64,000 nt of DNA from Syncephalis fuscata (GCA_025786725.1 JAHLTZ010000011.1:1-64000), one strand, 5' to 3'. Shown: positions 1 to 11,967, counted from the stretch's first letter. Numbers and translations are program-made. The notes: generated from the sequence alone by a model not told the origin.

Positions 1-407
1 GTTGCCAATCTTACTATTTTTAGCTGAAGAACACATAGCTCGGCCTTGCCACGCTATGCATGGCGCGCCTTTAATATAAATGAGATGAATATTGCGCGTA
101 AAATTAAATAAAAAGAAGAGTAGTTCACGTTTGAGTTATATTTAGTCGTTTATCTTAAAGCAAGTCCGAGTACTTGTGGAGTTTATTCGTGTGGTCATAT
201 ACATCTCAGAGTTGAGGTGTCGTGTCAATTACTATCGTAGTTATCATTTTAAGCGTACACTTAAATCCTTTTCAGGATGAGCCTTCCAACAAATCGTGGA
301 AACGAACAACTACCACAAATGTATAGTTTAATCAAGTAAAGGATGTCAATTTTGGTTTTTTGACACTAAATCATATGAATTTACTTATTAATTAATATGG
401 AAATTAT
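1..407. other. AT-rich stretch, no gene seen
   Basis: No open frame with coding character and no RNA gene was recognised. The first 60 bases are less AT-rich than the rest, but I could not assign them. Confidence 0.4.
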
Positions 408-1012
408 TTTACTTTGACTTCCACATTTTTATTTACTTATTTCACTCTTCTTTTCCTATCGCTATCGTATTGTTTTATGCAGTAATATATTATACAATAA
501 TGTTGAATATGACAATATAAATAACATGTGTATTTGTACAGCAATAAATAACATTATTTAATCTCTAGTTTTTACTTCTCTTATTTTACATTAACATCTG
601 TTCAAGTAACCTCAACGGCATGCCGCATATTCTGGTTACAGCCGTCGCCACAAGATGTTTCTGATGAAGACACTCAATCTATCATTATTGCATATGGTGG
701 AGGCCATTTGCTTCATCAATGGTTGGCAAATAAACTGTGCCTACCAAGTTAATACTAAGAATGCTTAAGAAAATGGTGAACATCAGAAACGCTAGTCGCT
801 CTACCTTTTTGTCACCATAGACGAGTATCTTGCATTGCAAATATGCTCAAAATACAACAGTAGAAGATTGAAAAATAGAAGAAATCATTCAGAGGCAAGA
901 AACCACAATGTACATAGATGCAACAACTGCGAAATGACATGGAATTGCAATCATATGGTTTCTATTAATATTCGATCAATCTTTCTACACATGGTCAACA
1001 ACAACAATGATC
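408..1012. repeat. Dispersed direct repeat, copy 1 (~600 bp)
   Basis: This stretch matches 9001-9604 in the same orientation along almost its whole length, with scattered substitutions and small indels. The region around 600-740 is nearly identical between copies. The repeat carries a two-exon minus-strand reading frame (see 636-888 and 9231-9477), so it is probably a duplicated small gene with its flanks rather than a transposon. I saw no terminal repeats and no transposase. Confidence 0.85.
636..888 (-). pseudogene. Decayed copy of the 61-residue secreted-type protein gene
   Basis: Exon 2 (740 down to 636, 35 codons with stop) is open and has the same length and stop as its partner at 9335-9231. 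The 64-nt intron (804-741) starts GTAGAG and ends TATTAACTTGGTAG, a good branch site and acceptor. Exon 1 (888-805) differs from the partner by three scattered 1-nt insertions. Read from the matching ATG it meets a TGA after 13 codons, so the signal peptide is lost in this copy. The intron is more diverged than exon 2, which argues for past coding constraint. It could instead be a functional gene damaged by sequencing errors. Confidence 0.45.
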
Positions 1013-2306
1013 GGCCTCGTGAATTGCAAATTAGTTAAATAAAAATTATAGCTATGTTTGTTGTGAATAACAGCATGACTTCAATTGAAACGGATTTTGC
1101 TTTGAGGACTCAAAATATGAGAGTCAATGTAAAATTGAGAAAATTGAAAAAGCTAAAAATACCTGATAAGAAAAAAGTCATTTACAATAAATGCAATAAA
1201 ATTTAATTTAAAACTTTATTTATGTAATTTAGTCAATTGTAGCGATGTTATCAGTAATGCCAATCGTGTTTTATTTGTTAAAAACTTCCAACAATATACT
1301 TGTGGCAAATGCAACTCAAAAATACAATACAAGAACATGCTTTGTAAGGATTAGTATTAATAATATTGAACTGTTAGTTAATATTAAATAAACGTCTTAT
1401 TCAATAAATACAAACTATTAATGGAAAGACTATCAAAATAAATAAAGTGTAATGCAAACAAAATGATTTAATTAATAAATATTTTTCAAATTTAGCTTTA
1501 GCCAACAAATAAAATTAGATTGGCTTAGAGCGTTCAGATATCAGATTTAGCAATTAAACAATTTCGAATTACATGAAGGTATTATTGCTCTGATTAACCC
1601 AAATTAATTAGTTGGTTTGTCAAGCAAGAGTGAAGATATGCAAAATAAAGCCGTCATGATATTTGTCATTGATAAACTAGAACAATCTACTCGTAACATC
1701 CATTCTTAAATGTTACAGTAGTCGCTTCAATGTTTTAATTTAGAAAAGTCGTAGAACATGGCGAAAGAAGCTTAAAAGAGTGTTATGACGGACATTTAAA
1801 CCACTTGATTTGTATTAGATCTTGTAATATTTTTACCAGCTAAATAAAAAGAACTTTTTCACAATATTGAGCATACTATTGATTGTTTAATGTGATTTGG
1901 CGGTTAAATAACTGTAATAGCCGCACATTTAAACTAAATAGCCGTATTATTGAAAATGAAACTGTGTTGAGTGTCATTGGTGATAAAAGATCTATTTATC
2001 ACTATTGTTATGCTGTACATATCTGTCCTGTATACATATACTATATGTCCATCTATATCATTAATATTGTAAATTGCATACAGTATAGTTTCACTATTAC
2101 TATTCACGTATCTGATTTGTCTATCTATTTTGTTTTATAATATTCTATGCTTTATTGCCATGTTTTATTAAAAAAACGTTTTTATTCTAATTTCAGTATA
2201 CTATTATTTGGCTATATGATAATGATAGCTTTGCTACTATCCATACCAATCGATGTTTATAGCTTACACGATATAATTATAGATATAGCAATTTGATTGT
2301 ATATAG
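1013..2306. other. AT-rich intergenic DNA
   Basis: Only short AT-driven open frames are present, such as 1883-2140, which lacks coding character. No RNA gene or repeat with a partner in the window was recognised. Confidence 0.5.
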
Positions 2307-2575
2307 TTAAGACGGAACCATAAGTTTATTACTATAAACTTGCGCAGTTGAATAGGAACAACTAGATGCAAAGTTGTTGGCAAAATAATGATTCCATTGA
2401 TTAAAGACTGGATAAACCAAAGCATTGGCCAATACTTGATATATAGATAGACTGGACGGCGTAGTTGTCAAATCGCCTTGCTTTTCACCGAATATATATT
2501 TATAGTGTATTGGAATAGTGGTTTGATTGCACTACCAATGCTGATGTCTTGAAACCATCGATTATGCTGTATTTA
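2307..2575 (-). repeat. Dispersed repeat pair A, with a conserved open frame
   Basis: This matches 6164-6440 in the same orientation. The part at about 2470-2575 is almost identical between copies, while the rest is diverged. On the minus strand both copies keep an open frame that starts FGEKQGDLTTTPSSL, runs about 60 codons and ends in TAA at nearly the same point, with both synonymous and replacement differences. It may be the last exon of a small gene whose upstream exons I cannot define. Confidence 0.6.
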
Positions 2576-3588
2576 CAAATAAATATATTATATATTATAT
2601 AATTATTTTATAAGCCATCAATATACAATGTCACCGCCAGCTATATTAAGTTGTTGATAGATAGAAATATGATAAATGCTTAGTACATAGTTGATACATA
2701 TGCAATATCGCTTATGAACTGTTAATATTAAAATTTTAATACACACAGTAAATAACATATAGCCAAAAATAAGCAGTTAATATATAGCACAATTTACCTT
2801 TTAGTAATATAAATTATTAAAATACGCAGTAATGATGTATAATTAGTGCATAGCTAATTAAGACAAAATGCTGCTCACAAGCTATCAATGTAGATTTGTT
2901 AATACACACAGTAAATAGTGTGCAATTAGTGCATAGTTTATCATTATACAATGAAACCTACAATATAATATTGCCATTAATTGTATACAAACTGATTACA
3001 CGCTATGCGCTTTGCCTATCTACAATTATAAAATAGCTGATACTATTAATATATAGGCATTGATAGTACAATTAAACTACTGATTCAATGTATTTAGATA
3101 TATTATTAAACTCTGTTGAAATTAATATTCGATCGATCCGGGAGATTTGTAAGTAATGGTTCTTATACGTAATAGAAAACAGGGATGAATTTTGGACAGA
3201 AAGACATATCGTTTATTAAAATATTACTACTAGATACTGATAATAAGACTAGTAGTGAGCGGTATTATAAATTTCATATGCATGTTTCATGCTTAATTAC
3301 ATAGTTTTATGTAATCGTTACAATAACATTGTTGCGTTATATTGATATCAATCATATGGCTCATAAAGTACACCTGTGGCATCTCAACTCGTGACAATAC
3401 ATTTTGTTATTTTATAATAAATGAGCAATCTATCGCAGCCTTGAACAAAATAATATTAATATTAAATATGGTTTATATTATCAATAATGCTGTTGATACA
3501 TTATGCGACAAATAATTTATATGAAAATACAAATTATATTAGTTATATTACAGCGCTGATATTGTTTTTTCATTTATTTATTTAAAAC
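2576..3588. other. AT-rich intergenic DNA with degenerate repeat units
   Basis: Contains phrases such as AATTAGTGCATAG and ACACACAGTAAATA several times. They resemble units of the tandem array at 6480-7250, so this may be an old, diverged version of the same array. No gene was seen. Confidence 0.45.
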
Positions 3589-3774
3589 TCAATGTCTACA
3601 AATTATAGTAAATACAATGTTCATCAATTTCATTAATGGCCAAGATGTTTTTGTTTGTTTATTGACATTGTATCTAGATTTTAATAGGTAGCATTTAATA
3701 TCAGTCTGTAGAGCCATGGAAATTGCAATTAATACGATAAAAGCTATTGCTATTATAATATACAATATTCTCAA
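3589..3774 (-). CDS. Possible first exon of a small secreted protein (unrecognised)
   Basis: The 61-codon frame begins MRILYIIIAIAFIVLIAISM, which looks like a signal peptide (basic start, long hydrophobic core, small residues before a polar stretch with Cys). The rest has no recognisable domain. It lies upstream, in minus-strand sense, of the conserved frame at 2307-2575, just as the signal-peptide exon at 7306-7420 lies upstream of the paired copy at 6164-6440. That parallel is the main reason to keep it. No convincing splice donor was found. In such AT-rich DNA a hydrophobic frame can arise by chance. Confidence 0.25.
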   Translation of the reverse strand: MRILYIIIAIAFIVLIAISMALQTDIKCYLLKSRYNVNKQTKTSWPLMKLMNIVFTIICRH

Positions 3775-4557
3775 AGTGTTTGTAAAATCTGTTTAGTTTT
3801 ATTTGTGCTATAGTTTGCGATAAAAGCAAAGCAATAGTTTAATACTGAATATCATTGATTGTCAATGTACTGATACGGCATATGGCTATGTCAACTCTAA
3901 TATTCTTTTACTTTTGGCATTCTAGCAAATACAGTTGATAGTCTTAATGTATTTTTAATAAGAATTCGCCTTTGCAGTTGTTCATACAGCTATCTACGAT
4001 ATTGCTCCCACGGTAATACTGCCAATTAAGGTGAGGAATGAAAAGGCCTTTTCTGTCATGTTCACTTAAATTATTTTTCCACGTTATGATATCCACGCCA
4101 CTTTGCTGCTTTTGAATTTATGCCTGGTCTTTTTACAAACCATAATGCCATCACGGACAACGTCATCAATGGCTGATATGCCTTATAAACTAGCTATAAG
4201 TTGGTGTCAATAAACAATATACAAACTGCAATGATGTCATCACCTATAAGTCGGAATCCGCTAAAATTAGGGCAAAGGAGTGCTGACTCATCTTTCTCCA
4301 AAGCTCATGTGGTGTTCATGAAAGCAGTCAAAGTTCAGATGACAATTGGCCCACTACCGCCCAGTTGGCATTTTTAGCAACGTGGGTCGTTTCCATTACT
4401 CATCTGCTTGGAATATAAATAGGGCGTGTTTATTGCGTTGATTCAAGCAATACTCATCATCAGCACCACATTCATCAGCTTTCCAGGCTAGTTTACTATT
4501 CTCATCAGCCAACAAAGTGTTTTCGGTCGAATTCAAACTATTTCCAAGCAACCAACC
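3775..4557. promoter_or_regulatory. Upstream region of the GST gene
   Basis: No gene was seen. The stretch nearest the GST start is less AT-rich than the neighbouring DNA and includes a TATAAA-type sequence (GGAATATAAATAGGGCG) about 145 nt before the ATG, a plausible core promoter element. Confidence 0.35.
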
Positions 4558-5221
4558 ATGTCTATCACAAGCAAGCCCGTTGTCACCTACTTCGAATTGG
4601 ACTTCCAAGGTCTTGGAGGTGCCATCTACATATTATTGTCCGATGCCGAGGTTGACTTTGAAAAGAAGACTTTCCCCATGGGCGAATGGATTCCAGTTAA
4701 GGAGAAGCTTATTGCTACAGGTGCATCGCCCAACGGTACTGTGCCAGTCCTAGAACTTGATGGCAAGACTTACGTCCATCAGCTGCCAATTCTACGCCTG
4801 CTTTCTCATCGCCTAGGTAAGTGTGAATGTGATGCTGCTAAACTATACATTTGTACTAATATCGTCTGCAGGCAAATACAATGGTAAAGACATTGAGGAA
4901 GCTTATGAAATTGATTCATTCGCCGATTTGCTTGCCGATCTCCACAAGGCATGGAGCATAAGCTATTGGAGTGATGATGCCGCAAAGAAGACATTTGCTG
5001 TAGAAAAAGAGCCCAGATATCTTGCTGGTGTCGAGCGTTTCTTGGCCAAGCACAACGGTCCCTACATTTTGGGTAACGAGCCATCCTACGCCGACTTCAA
5101 GCTTTTATCCGTTCTACTGGATACCAAGTCAGATCTCAGCAGCTATCCACACATCAAGACGTTCTCGGAAGCCATCCGTGGCCGCCCTGGCGTTCAGAAA
5201 TACTTGAACACATTAGCATAA
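4558..5221 (+). CDS. Glutathione S-transferase (sigma/pi-like)
   Basis: Predicted cytosolic enzyme that conjugates glutathione to electrophiles. Two exons, 4558-4816 and 4872-5221, are joined over a 55-nt intron (GTAAGT, branch TACTAAT, acceptor CTGCAG) and give 202 residues, normal for the family. The N-terminal thioredoxin-like domain has the TYFELDFQG start with a candidate catalytic Tyr, then the glutathione-site sequence NGTVPVLELDGK and an HQLPILRLL helix. The C-terminal helical domain holds GPYILGNEPSYADF, the usual fold-stabilising Asp motif. The frame is intact. An AATAAA-like signal follows at about 5285. It stands alone among repeats. Confidence 0.9.
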
Positions 5222-6163
5222 ACATTCATGCATTGTCATTGTTTTTTATCAACATGCTGACAATGTCTTTGCCATCATCAATACAATAAAATACTGTTAT
5301 TACTTTGATAATGATCGACAGCCAATGGGAAGATGTATGTGATTACAATAGCTTACATGAATCAATATGTTCTATCAAATGTATATATTACAACATGATG
5401 GAATTTGGCATATTTCAATGCTGTGCATACTACACTGCTTTGTAAATTAAATTCTGTTGTTAACATAATCATATCAAATCTACTTTATCTGTCTGTAGCA
5501 ATGATTTTACTAAAACTATTGTTATTATAATGCTAGTCGTTAAATAGAACGCTATTTATATATAAAGATTCAGTTTGTTTTCTATATAATTTCAATCAAA
5601 TAACTTTCATATATATATATCTTTGATAATGCTATAAAATGTGTATTATTATAATAAAGAGCACTATTCAAGCTTGATTATGTTTTATTCTATACTTTAT
5701 CATAGTGACAATCAATGACCACGTATCTTCAAAATTGCAATTTTATTTGAGTTCTCATATCTTCAAATGAGTTGATTCTAAATACTTCACACTGAAACCT
5801 CTGTCTTTAAATGCTATTCAATGAAGAATACCATTTCAAAAGTGTGCAATTATGAAATTAACAAACTGTACACAAATATTAATTTAATCTTTACAAATAA
5901 TACTAAACTAAACAGTCAAGTTATATAAAACCGTCTTTTCTGTATTTTGAGTATACTAGTGATTTATGTAACAGTAGTATCAACATCGAATTGAGTATAT
6001 ACATGGATCATTTATTATATTATAAAGCTCATAAAGATAGGCTGATCTATGTATAACAATAAAATATGTACAAAAATATTAATAAAATGCATCAAACCTG
6101 TTGTCGTATTGCTGCTATGCGTTGTTTAGTATGCATACAAGTATTGAAGACTGTGTCGATTTT
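5222..6163. other. AT-rich intergenic DNA
   Basis: Contains the GST 3' end and then AT-rich DNA with no gene-like frame. Nothing else was recognised. Confidence 0.5.
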
Positions 6164-6440
6164 TTAAAATAAAATCATATGTTTATTACTATAAACTTGC
6201 ACAGTTGAATAGGGGCAACTAAATGCAAAGTTGTTGGCAAAATAATAATTCCATTGGTTAAAGACTGGATAAATCAAAGCATTAGCCAAAACTTGACATA
6301 TAAATAGACTGGACGGCGTAGTTGTCAAATCGCCTTGCTTTTCACCGAATATATATTTATAGTGTATTGGAATAGTGGTTTGATTGCACTACCAATGCTG
6401 ATGTCTTGAAACCATCGATTATACTGTATTTACAAATAAA
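6164..6440 (-). repeat. Dispersed repeat pair A, second copy, with conserved open frame
   Basis: Partner of 2307-2575. The minus-strand frame containing FGEKQGDLTTTPSSL stays open for about 60 codons to a TAA at 6164-6166. It differs from the partner at many codons without frameshifts. A pyrimidine-rich stretch ending TACAG at about 6430 could be an intron acceptor, but joining it to the exon at 7306-7420 leaves the frame unresolved. Confidence 0.6.
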
Positions 6441-6479
6441 AATATTATATGCCATATAATTAATGCATAGCCAGTCAAT

Positions 6480-7250
6480 ATACAATACTACCTACGTTCT
6501 ATCAATATTAAATAAGCGGTACAATCAGTAAATAGTATAGTTAATATGTTGTTAGTTAATATATAGTGCAACTTACAGACTATTAATATTAAGTTATTTA
6601 TATGCATAATACATGATAATTAGTGCATAGTCAGTCAATATATAGTACAACTTACACCCTATTAATATTAAGTTATTTATACGCATAATACATGGTCATA
6701 ATTAGTGCATAGTTAGTCAATAATAGTACAACTTACACCCTATTGGTATTAAGTTATTCATACGCATAATACATGGTCATAATTAGTGCATAGTTAGTTA
6801 ATATGTAACACTACTTACTGACTATTAATATTAAGTTATTTATACGCATAATACATGGTACATAGTTAGTGCATAGTCAGTCAATATATAGTACAACTTA
6901 CACCCTATTGGTATTAAGTTATTCATACGCATAATACATGGTCATAATTAGTGCATAGTCAGTCAATAATAGTACAACTTACCCCCTATTGGTATTAAGT
7001 TATTTATACGCATAATACATGGTACATAGTTAGTGTATAGTCATTCAATAATAGTACAACTTACCCCCTATTGGTATTAAGTTATTTATACGCATAATAC
7101 ATGGTACATAGTTAGTGCATAGTCAGTCAATATATAGTATAACTTACAAGCTATTAGTATTAAGTTATTTGTACGCATAATACATGGTACATAGTTAGTG
7201 CATATTCAGTAAATATACAATACAACTTACGAGCTATTAATATTAAGTTA
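6480..7250. repeat. Tandem repeat array, period ~80-88 bp, about nine copies
   Basis: Each unit contains TATTAAGTTATTTATACGCA, then TAATACATGG, then TTAGTGCATAGTCAGTCAAT and TAGTACAACTTACACCCTATT. Units are imperfect and differ by small indels. On the minus strand the array lies between a signal-peptide exon (7306-7420) and the conserved frame at 6164-6440, so it could be inside a long intron or simply intergenic. Confidence 0.85.
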
Positions 7251-7305
7251 GAAATACTGTTAGTAAGCATAATAATATGATATATCTACTGTCATTGAAA
7301 CATAC

Positions 7306-7420
7306 CACGGCGAACCAAAGCTGATTTATCATCCACAATGACTGGTTTAGCATCCGCCATGGTTGTAGCGGCTATCAAAGTCACGATAATAGTGCAAACG
7401 ACGGCAATGGAAAGCTTCAT
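7306..7420 (-). CDS. Putative first exon of a secreted protein (signal peptide)
   Basis: From ATG at 7420 the frame reads MKLSIAVVCTIIVTLIAATT followed by MADAKP and a short polar stretch ending VRR. This is a classic signal peptide with an Ala-x-Ala style cleavage site. It runs into a consensus donor (G|GTATGT) after 38 codons plus one base. The downstream exon is not resolved: the tandem array follows, and joining to the conserved frame at 6164-6440 meets a stop in the frame tested. Function is unknown. This could be a gene broken by the array. Confidence 0.4.
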
Positions 7421-9000
7421 GGTGATGTTGATTTGTTAAGACAAACAACTAAAAGAAATAGTAGTGTGTGATTGATATAAAGTGGAGAGTAGTGCGTGTA
7501 TAGCAAGAAGTAGAGTGCGATGATGATATTGCAGTTGGTTGTGTATATTTTGTGGGCCATTTATACTTACGGTTATGCTGAGATGCTAGTATACTGTAGT
7601 ATACAAGGTATACCATTGATGTGTAGTATGAACCAATAAAGCAATCCAAGTGATGGTCTGGAATGCACATGTACCAATAGATTCATGGTTTAATAGGGTG
7701 CTTCTAGCCTTTACTTCAGTCTGCCTGGTCTTGATTTAACCTATCCGGTTTTTACTCCAATCTGCTAGTCATTTGCACGAATACTGTAATAGTGTTTATA
7801 ACCTAGTACATATGAGATAAAAATAGACATATTAACTTGTATTTTCTGTTACACAGTTTGACTATTTGGTAAAAGTAAGATACTGTTTGGCTTTGTAAAA
7901 ATGATAATAATGTCTTTGCTGCCATTTCTATTGATTTGGTTCTCAATATTTGTTGCATACAGAATAGCATACGACACTGATACAAAAACAATTTTTTACC
8001 GCTATACATAGGTCAGTTGTAATTCTTTAAATTATAGTGTATTAATTGGTTTTATGCGTGCATTTTATTCGACACTATGCCATTGTTATGGGGTAATAAT
8101 TGCTTCGAATTCACAAATGTATTACATCCATGCATATCATGCTACATGTTGTGCAATTACCATAATTCAAATGGCGGCTAATCTAAATTACCTGAAATTG
8201 CCTATACAATAAGTATTATATGTAGCATAATTCATCACAGCATTTTGAGCAATGGAACATTCCAGCAAGTCATTTTTGTCATCAGTTTTTAGCTGTAAAC
8301 TAAATCGCATTGTCTAGATTCTATACAATGCAATATGCAGACACTGGGCTAGACACAATAAAAAGTTCTAGCCAAATATCAGCAATTTTGAGTGCATAGT
8401 GACTGTGGATTGCATATAAACCGGTAATCATCCAAGGCCTAAGTTCTGTTCGCATTTCTGAACCACTTTTAACAAGTTAAGCAAGTTGGAATATAGAAGC
8501 ACAAGTCAAAGCAGAAATCAATGGAGAAACAACTGGCAGCTCAAAGACTTACTGGTTTAACATGTAGCAAATTATTATAGTTATGTTAAACTGGACTGTG
8601 TTCATCAAAAGTCGACTGTTGCTGATGCGACCATAACAGCAGCAATGTTAAACCGAGATAACTCACAGAAAACAGAGAGATGTAAATATAATTGAATTAC
8701 CGAGTTTAGTAGGCAAATAACTTATATTGTCACTATAACTTATAATTCTGGCTGTTTGTATGGATAAATATTTACAATCAAATTGTAACTTCTTATATAC
8801 TTACATTTACACGACCACCAACTAAGCCAACTATTACAAAGCTTAATCTAATTATTTATCAGAATAAGTAACTAATATTATACATTATTGCAATAATAGA
8901 AAGACATATTAATTTATTTATTGACCATTAATAAAAGTTGTATAGCTATATATTAAAACAAAACATTAGATTGAGTGTGTAATATTTACATGCTCAAGTC
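7421..9000. other. AT-rich intergenic DNA
   Basis: Open frames at 7449-7670 and 7803-8009 (minus) have no coding character. No RNA gene, repeat partner or domain was seen. Confidence 0.45.
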
Positions 9001-9604
9001 ATTTTACTTTGACTTCCACATTTTTATTTACTTATTTCACTCTTCTTTTCCTATCGCCATCGTATTGTTTTATTCAGTAATATATTATACAATAATGTTG
9101 AATATGACAATATAAATAACATGTGTATTTTGTACATTAATAAATAATATTATTTAATCTCTAGTTTTTGCTCTCTTATTTTACATTAACATCTGTTCAA
9201 GTAACCTCAACGGCATGCCGCATGTTCTGGTTACAGCCGTCGCCACAAGATGTTTCTGATGAAGACACTCAATCTATCATTATTGCATATGGTGGAGACC
9301 ATTTGATTCATCAATGGTAGACAAATAAACTGTGCCTACTAAGTTAATACTAAGAATTCTCAAGACAATGGTGAACATCGAAATGCTGTCCTCTACCTTT
9401 TTGTCACCATAGACGAGTATTTTACATTGCAAATATGCCCAAATACAACAGTAGAAGATTGAAAATAGAAGAGACATTCAAAGGCAAGAACCACAATGTA
9501 CATAGATGCAACAACTGCGAAATGACATGGAATTGCAACTATATGGCTTCTATTAATATTCGATTAATCTTTCTACGCATGACCAACAACAGCAACAATG
9601 ATCA
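9001..9604. repeat. Dispersed direct repeat, copy 2 (~600 bp)
   Basis: Partner of 408-1012, same orientation, about 8.6 kb away. It carries the intact version of the small two-exon gene. Confidence 0.85.
9231..9477 (-). CDS. Small secreted-type protein, 61 residues, two exons (unrecognised)
   Basis: Exon 1 (9477-9397, 27 codons) begins MSLLFSIFYCCIWAYLQCK, a likely signal peptide. A 61-nt intron (9396-9336) runs from GTAGAG to TATTAACTTAGTAG, with a branch-like TATTAAC just before the acceptor. Exon 2 (9335-9231, 35 codons including TAA) is polar with two Cys and ends in a basic ILWRRL tail. Total 61 residues. The copy at 636-888 preserves exon 2 length, stop and splice signals, and its intron is more diverged than its exon, as expected for a coding sequence. 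No known family was recognised. Without splicing, the frame also stays open for 65 codons, so a chance ORF remains possible. Confidence 0.5.
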
Positions 9605-10059
9605 ACATCAAATGTTTCAATACAATCAAATAGTATGTTATATTATTTATTTAAATGTTTAAATAGCAGTTACTGATACAATTTTTCTCTTACATTTAAT
9701 TAATTTTATAGAAATAATAATGCTATTACATTACATTAATGTTTATTGTGAATACTCATTTAAACACAATCTAATCTAATTGACTCGTCAACTATTTAAA
9801 TCATTATGATCAATTGCGTAAAAAGATTTACTGCCCTAAGAGATGCAAAGTAAATTTCAACCATGTCTATTTAGATACAAGTAATTAATTAGTGCGTAAT
9901 TAAGTTTACCTAATAAATTACTTTATCGTTTAAATTTATTTAATAGTTAACAGTTAACCTTTAATCTGAATATTAATAAATAGAACAATAATAATCAACC
10001 AATTAAAATATAGTAAATAGCAGCTTATTCAATAGAGAATAATTATACAAAAAATAAAT
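9605..10059. other. AT-rich intergenic DNA
   Basis: No gene was seen. It includes the 3' flank of the CCCH gene, with an AATAAA-like signal just beyond its stop. Confidence 0.5.
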
Positions 10060-11482
10060 TTAACGCCATGAAGAATAGTCAAGCTCATCTCCACTATCAT
10101 TGTACTCGTTATAGTCATCGTCATAGGCACCTAATGCTTCCATAACCAGCCATGCTTCTTCATCCCATGGCTTAACCCCTTGTGATAGTAGTTCCATTAC
10201 TTGATCAGCTGTAAATCCACACATACCAGCCTCTTCACCATCTGATAGTGATGGATCAAGTGTATTCTCTAATAGACTGGCCATCATAGCTTCTTCATTT
10301 GCTCTATACATATCCCAGCTGGGTAGATGCATATCAGTATCATGACCTATATGGCCATTAATAATATCATCTTGATCGTGGTAACGATGATTGGGTCCGC
10401 GGGTTTCTGGATCATGTCTAAATCGACAACGATCCACCCATCGACATCGACCACTACCAACCCAGTAGCGACAAGCAATACGAGAAGTACCAGCATCTGA
10501 TGTATTGGCTCGTCGACGCTGTTGCTGTTGCTGTTGTACTTGTAATGTATTAGATAGTGAATGTGTATCTATTGATTGACCATTTGTATCTAATTGTGAT
10601 AGCTGGGTGGGTGTATCAGCAGCAGTGGCTGTAGTGGACGGTGTTATAGTTACAGTCTCATCATCATCATCATCATCATCATCATTATCTGACATTAATG
10701 TGCCACTTTCTGAAAATAAATCATCTGCATCTTCATTTTCATCATTAAAATGTGTACTGGTGGCTTCTTCATCACTATTTGTAGATAGAACAGATGGATG
10801 TTGATATCGACACTGATTTCCCCATGGACAGTTTTCATTATTGGTCCAGTATCGACAAGGAATAGGTAATTGATGGCAGGTATTGTTAGTGTCATTTAAT
10901 CGTCTATTGGTATCTAGTCTATCAGAAGTTGTATCGATATGTCGAAATCTACACTCGCTTCCATGTCGACAATTGCCACGTTGATAGAATATACAGATAT
11001 CTGGACGTCTATTACTACTATTGCTATCATTTGTTGTATTATGTCGATTAGTCATGTTATTAGGAAGAGGAAAGCGTCGACGACCTATATTTGAGAAATT
11101 GGGTTCTGTAGGAGAAGTGACATCTGCTGTTAATTATATAATGAATGTTTAGTAGAAGTAGTTGATTAAACTTTAAATACTTACCACGAAGACCTTCATG
11201 TTCACCATTCTCGTAAAGATAGGATACAACATCACCAAGCATATGTACATAGTCTTCTAAATCACTATCAGCTAGACTATTACTAGTTAAATGACCATTA
11301 ATTAAATGACTATTAGTTATATGTTCGGTTGTTGATAGATTAAGTCCTTGTGTATCTTTTACTAATCCATCGATCAGTGAATCTGTTACAGGTGCTTTTG
11401 TTGTTGTTGTTGTTGTTGTCTCTGGTTCAGTTGTAGTTGATGCTGTAGTACGATCTGTCGATGACTGTGGTAAAGAGGCCAT
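10060..11482 (-). CDS. CCCH zinc-finger protein with three fingers
   Basis: Probable RNA-binding protein. Exon 1 (11482-11185) and exon 2 (11126-10060) join over a 58-nt intron (branch CTACTAAAC) to give 454 residues. Three CCCH fingers are visible: C-x7-C-x5-C-x3-H at about residues 144-163, then C-x8-C-x5-C-x3-H at about 190 and again at about 320. Between them lie an acidic run of nine Asp (ATC-rich repeat on the plus strand near 10665), a Thr/Ala-rich segment and a short Gln run. The N-terminus is Thr-rich. The acceptor is a tandem AACAG|CAG, so two isoforms differing by one residue are possible. There is no RING domain, so it is not a complete makorin. Some family members act in mRNA decay or splicing; the exact role is unknown. 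Confidence 0.8.
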
Positions 11483-11967
11483 GATAGTGTAAATAAAAGG
11501 GATTTGAATAGTTTGATGAGTATTCTACCCGTTTCCACTACTATATACCTGTAATAAAAGTAAAAGTAAAATGTATGAAAGATAATAAAGACGGTCAATG
11601 AAACCAACGGGAAATTGAATAACAGTGTAATTGTATATCTATTTCGATAAGCAGTACTATTATTAGACTTTTACTAACCGTTCATACTAGCTACACTACT
11701 CTTTCTATCTATTACAATTTTGAATCTATTTTGTTCATTGACCAACTATGGAGCCATATGTGCCATTACAAGCAAGTATAGATTGTATATATTACTGTAT
11801 ACTGTCATTAATACAAGTGACTACTCTATGGTTATTACACGATAGGTAGTCCTTTATTAACAGGTGGTCAACTATCGTTGGATGGTGCCCGACCCTGGGT
11901 AGGCCTTCTGTCGCGGTGTTCTTTACAAATAAACGGCTAATTGTTACACTGGTATGCTTATGGTTAG
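11483..11967. other. Divergent upstream region, probably holding the 5' exons of the CRT10-like gene
   Basis: Lies between the CCCH gene start (minus) and the first resolved exon of the plus-strand WD40 gene. A possible start is ATG at 11749 followed by an intron-like GTATAG. Around 11850-11935 one plus frame reads like protein (LSLDGARPWVGLL). I could not join these pieces in one frame, so the 5' end is left open. Confidence 0.35.

Noticed and set aside
10607-10804. Plus-strand Ser-rich frame opposite the CCCH gene
   Set aside because: It is the antisense of the poly-Asp and acidic region of a well-supported gene.
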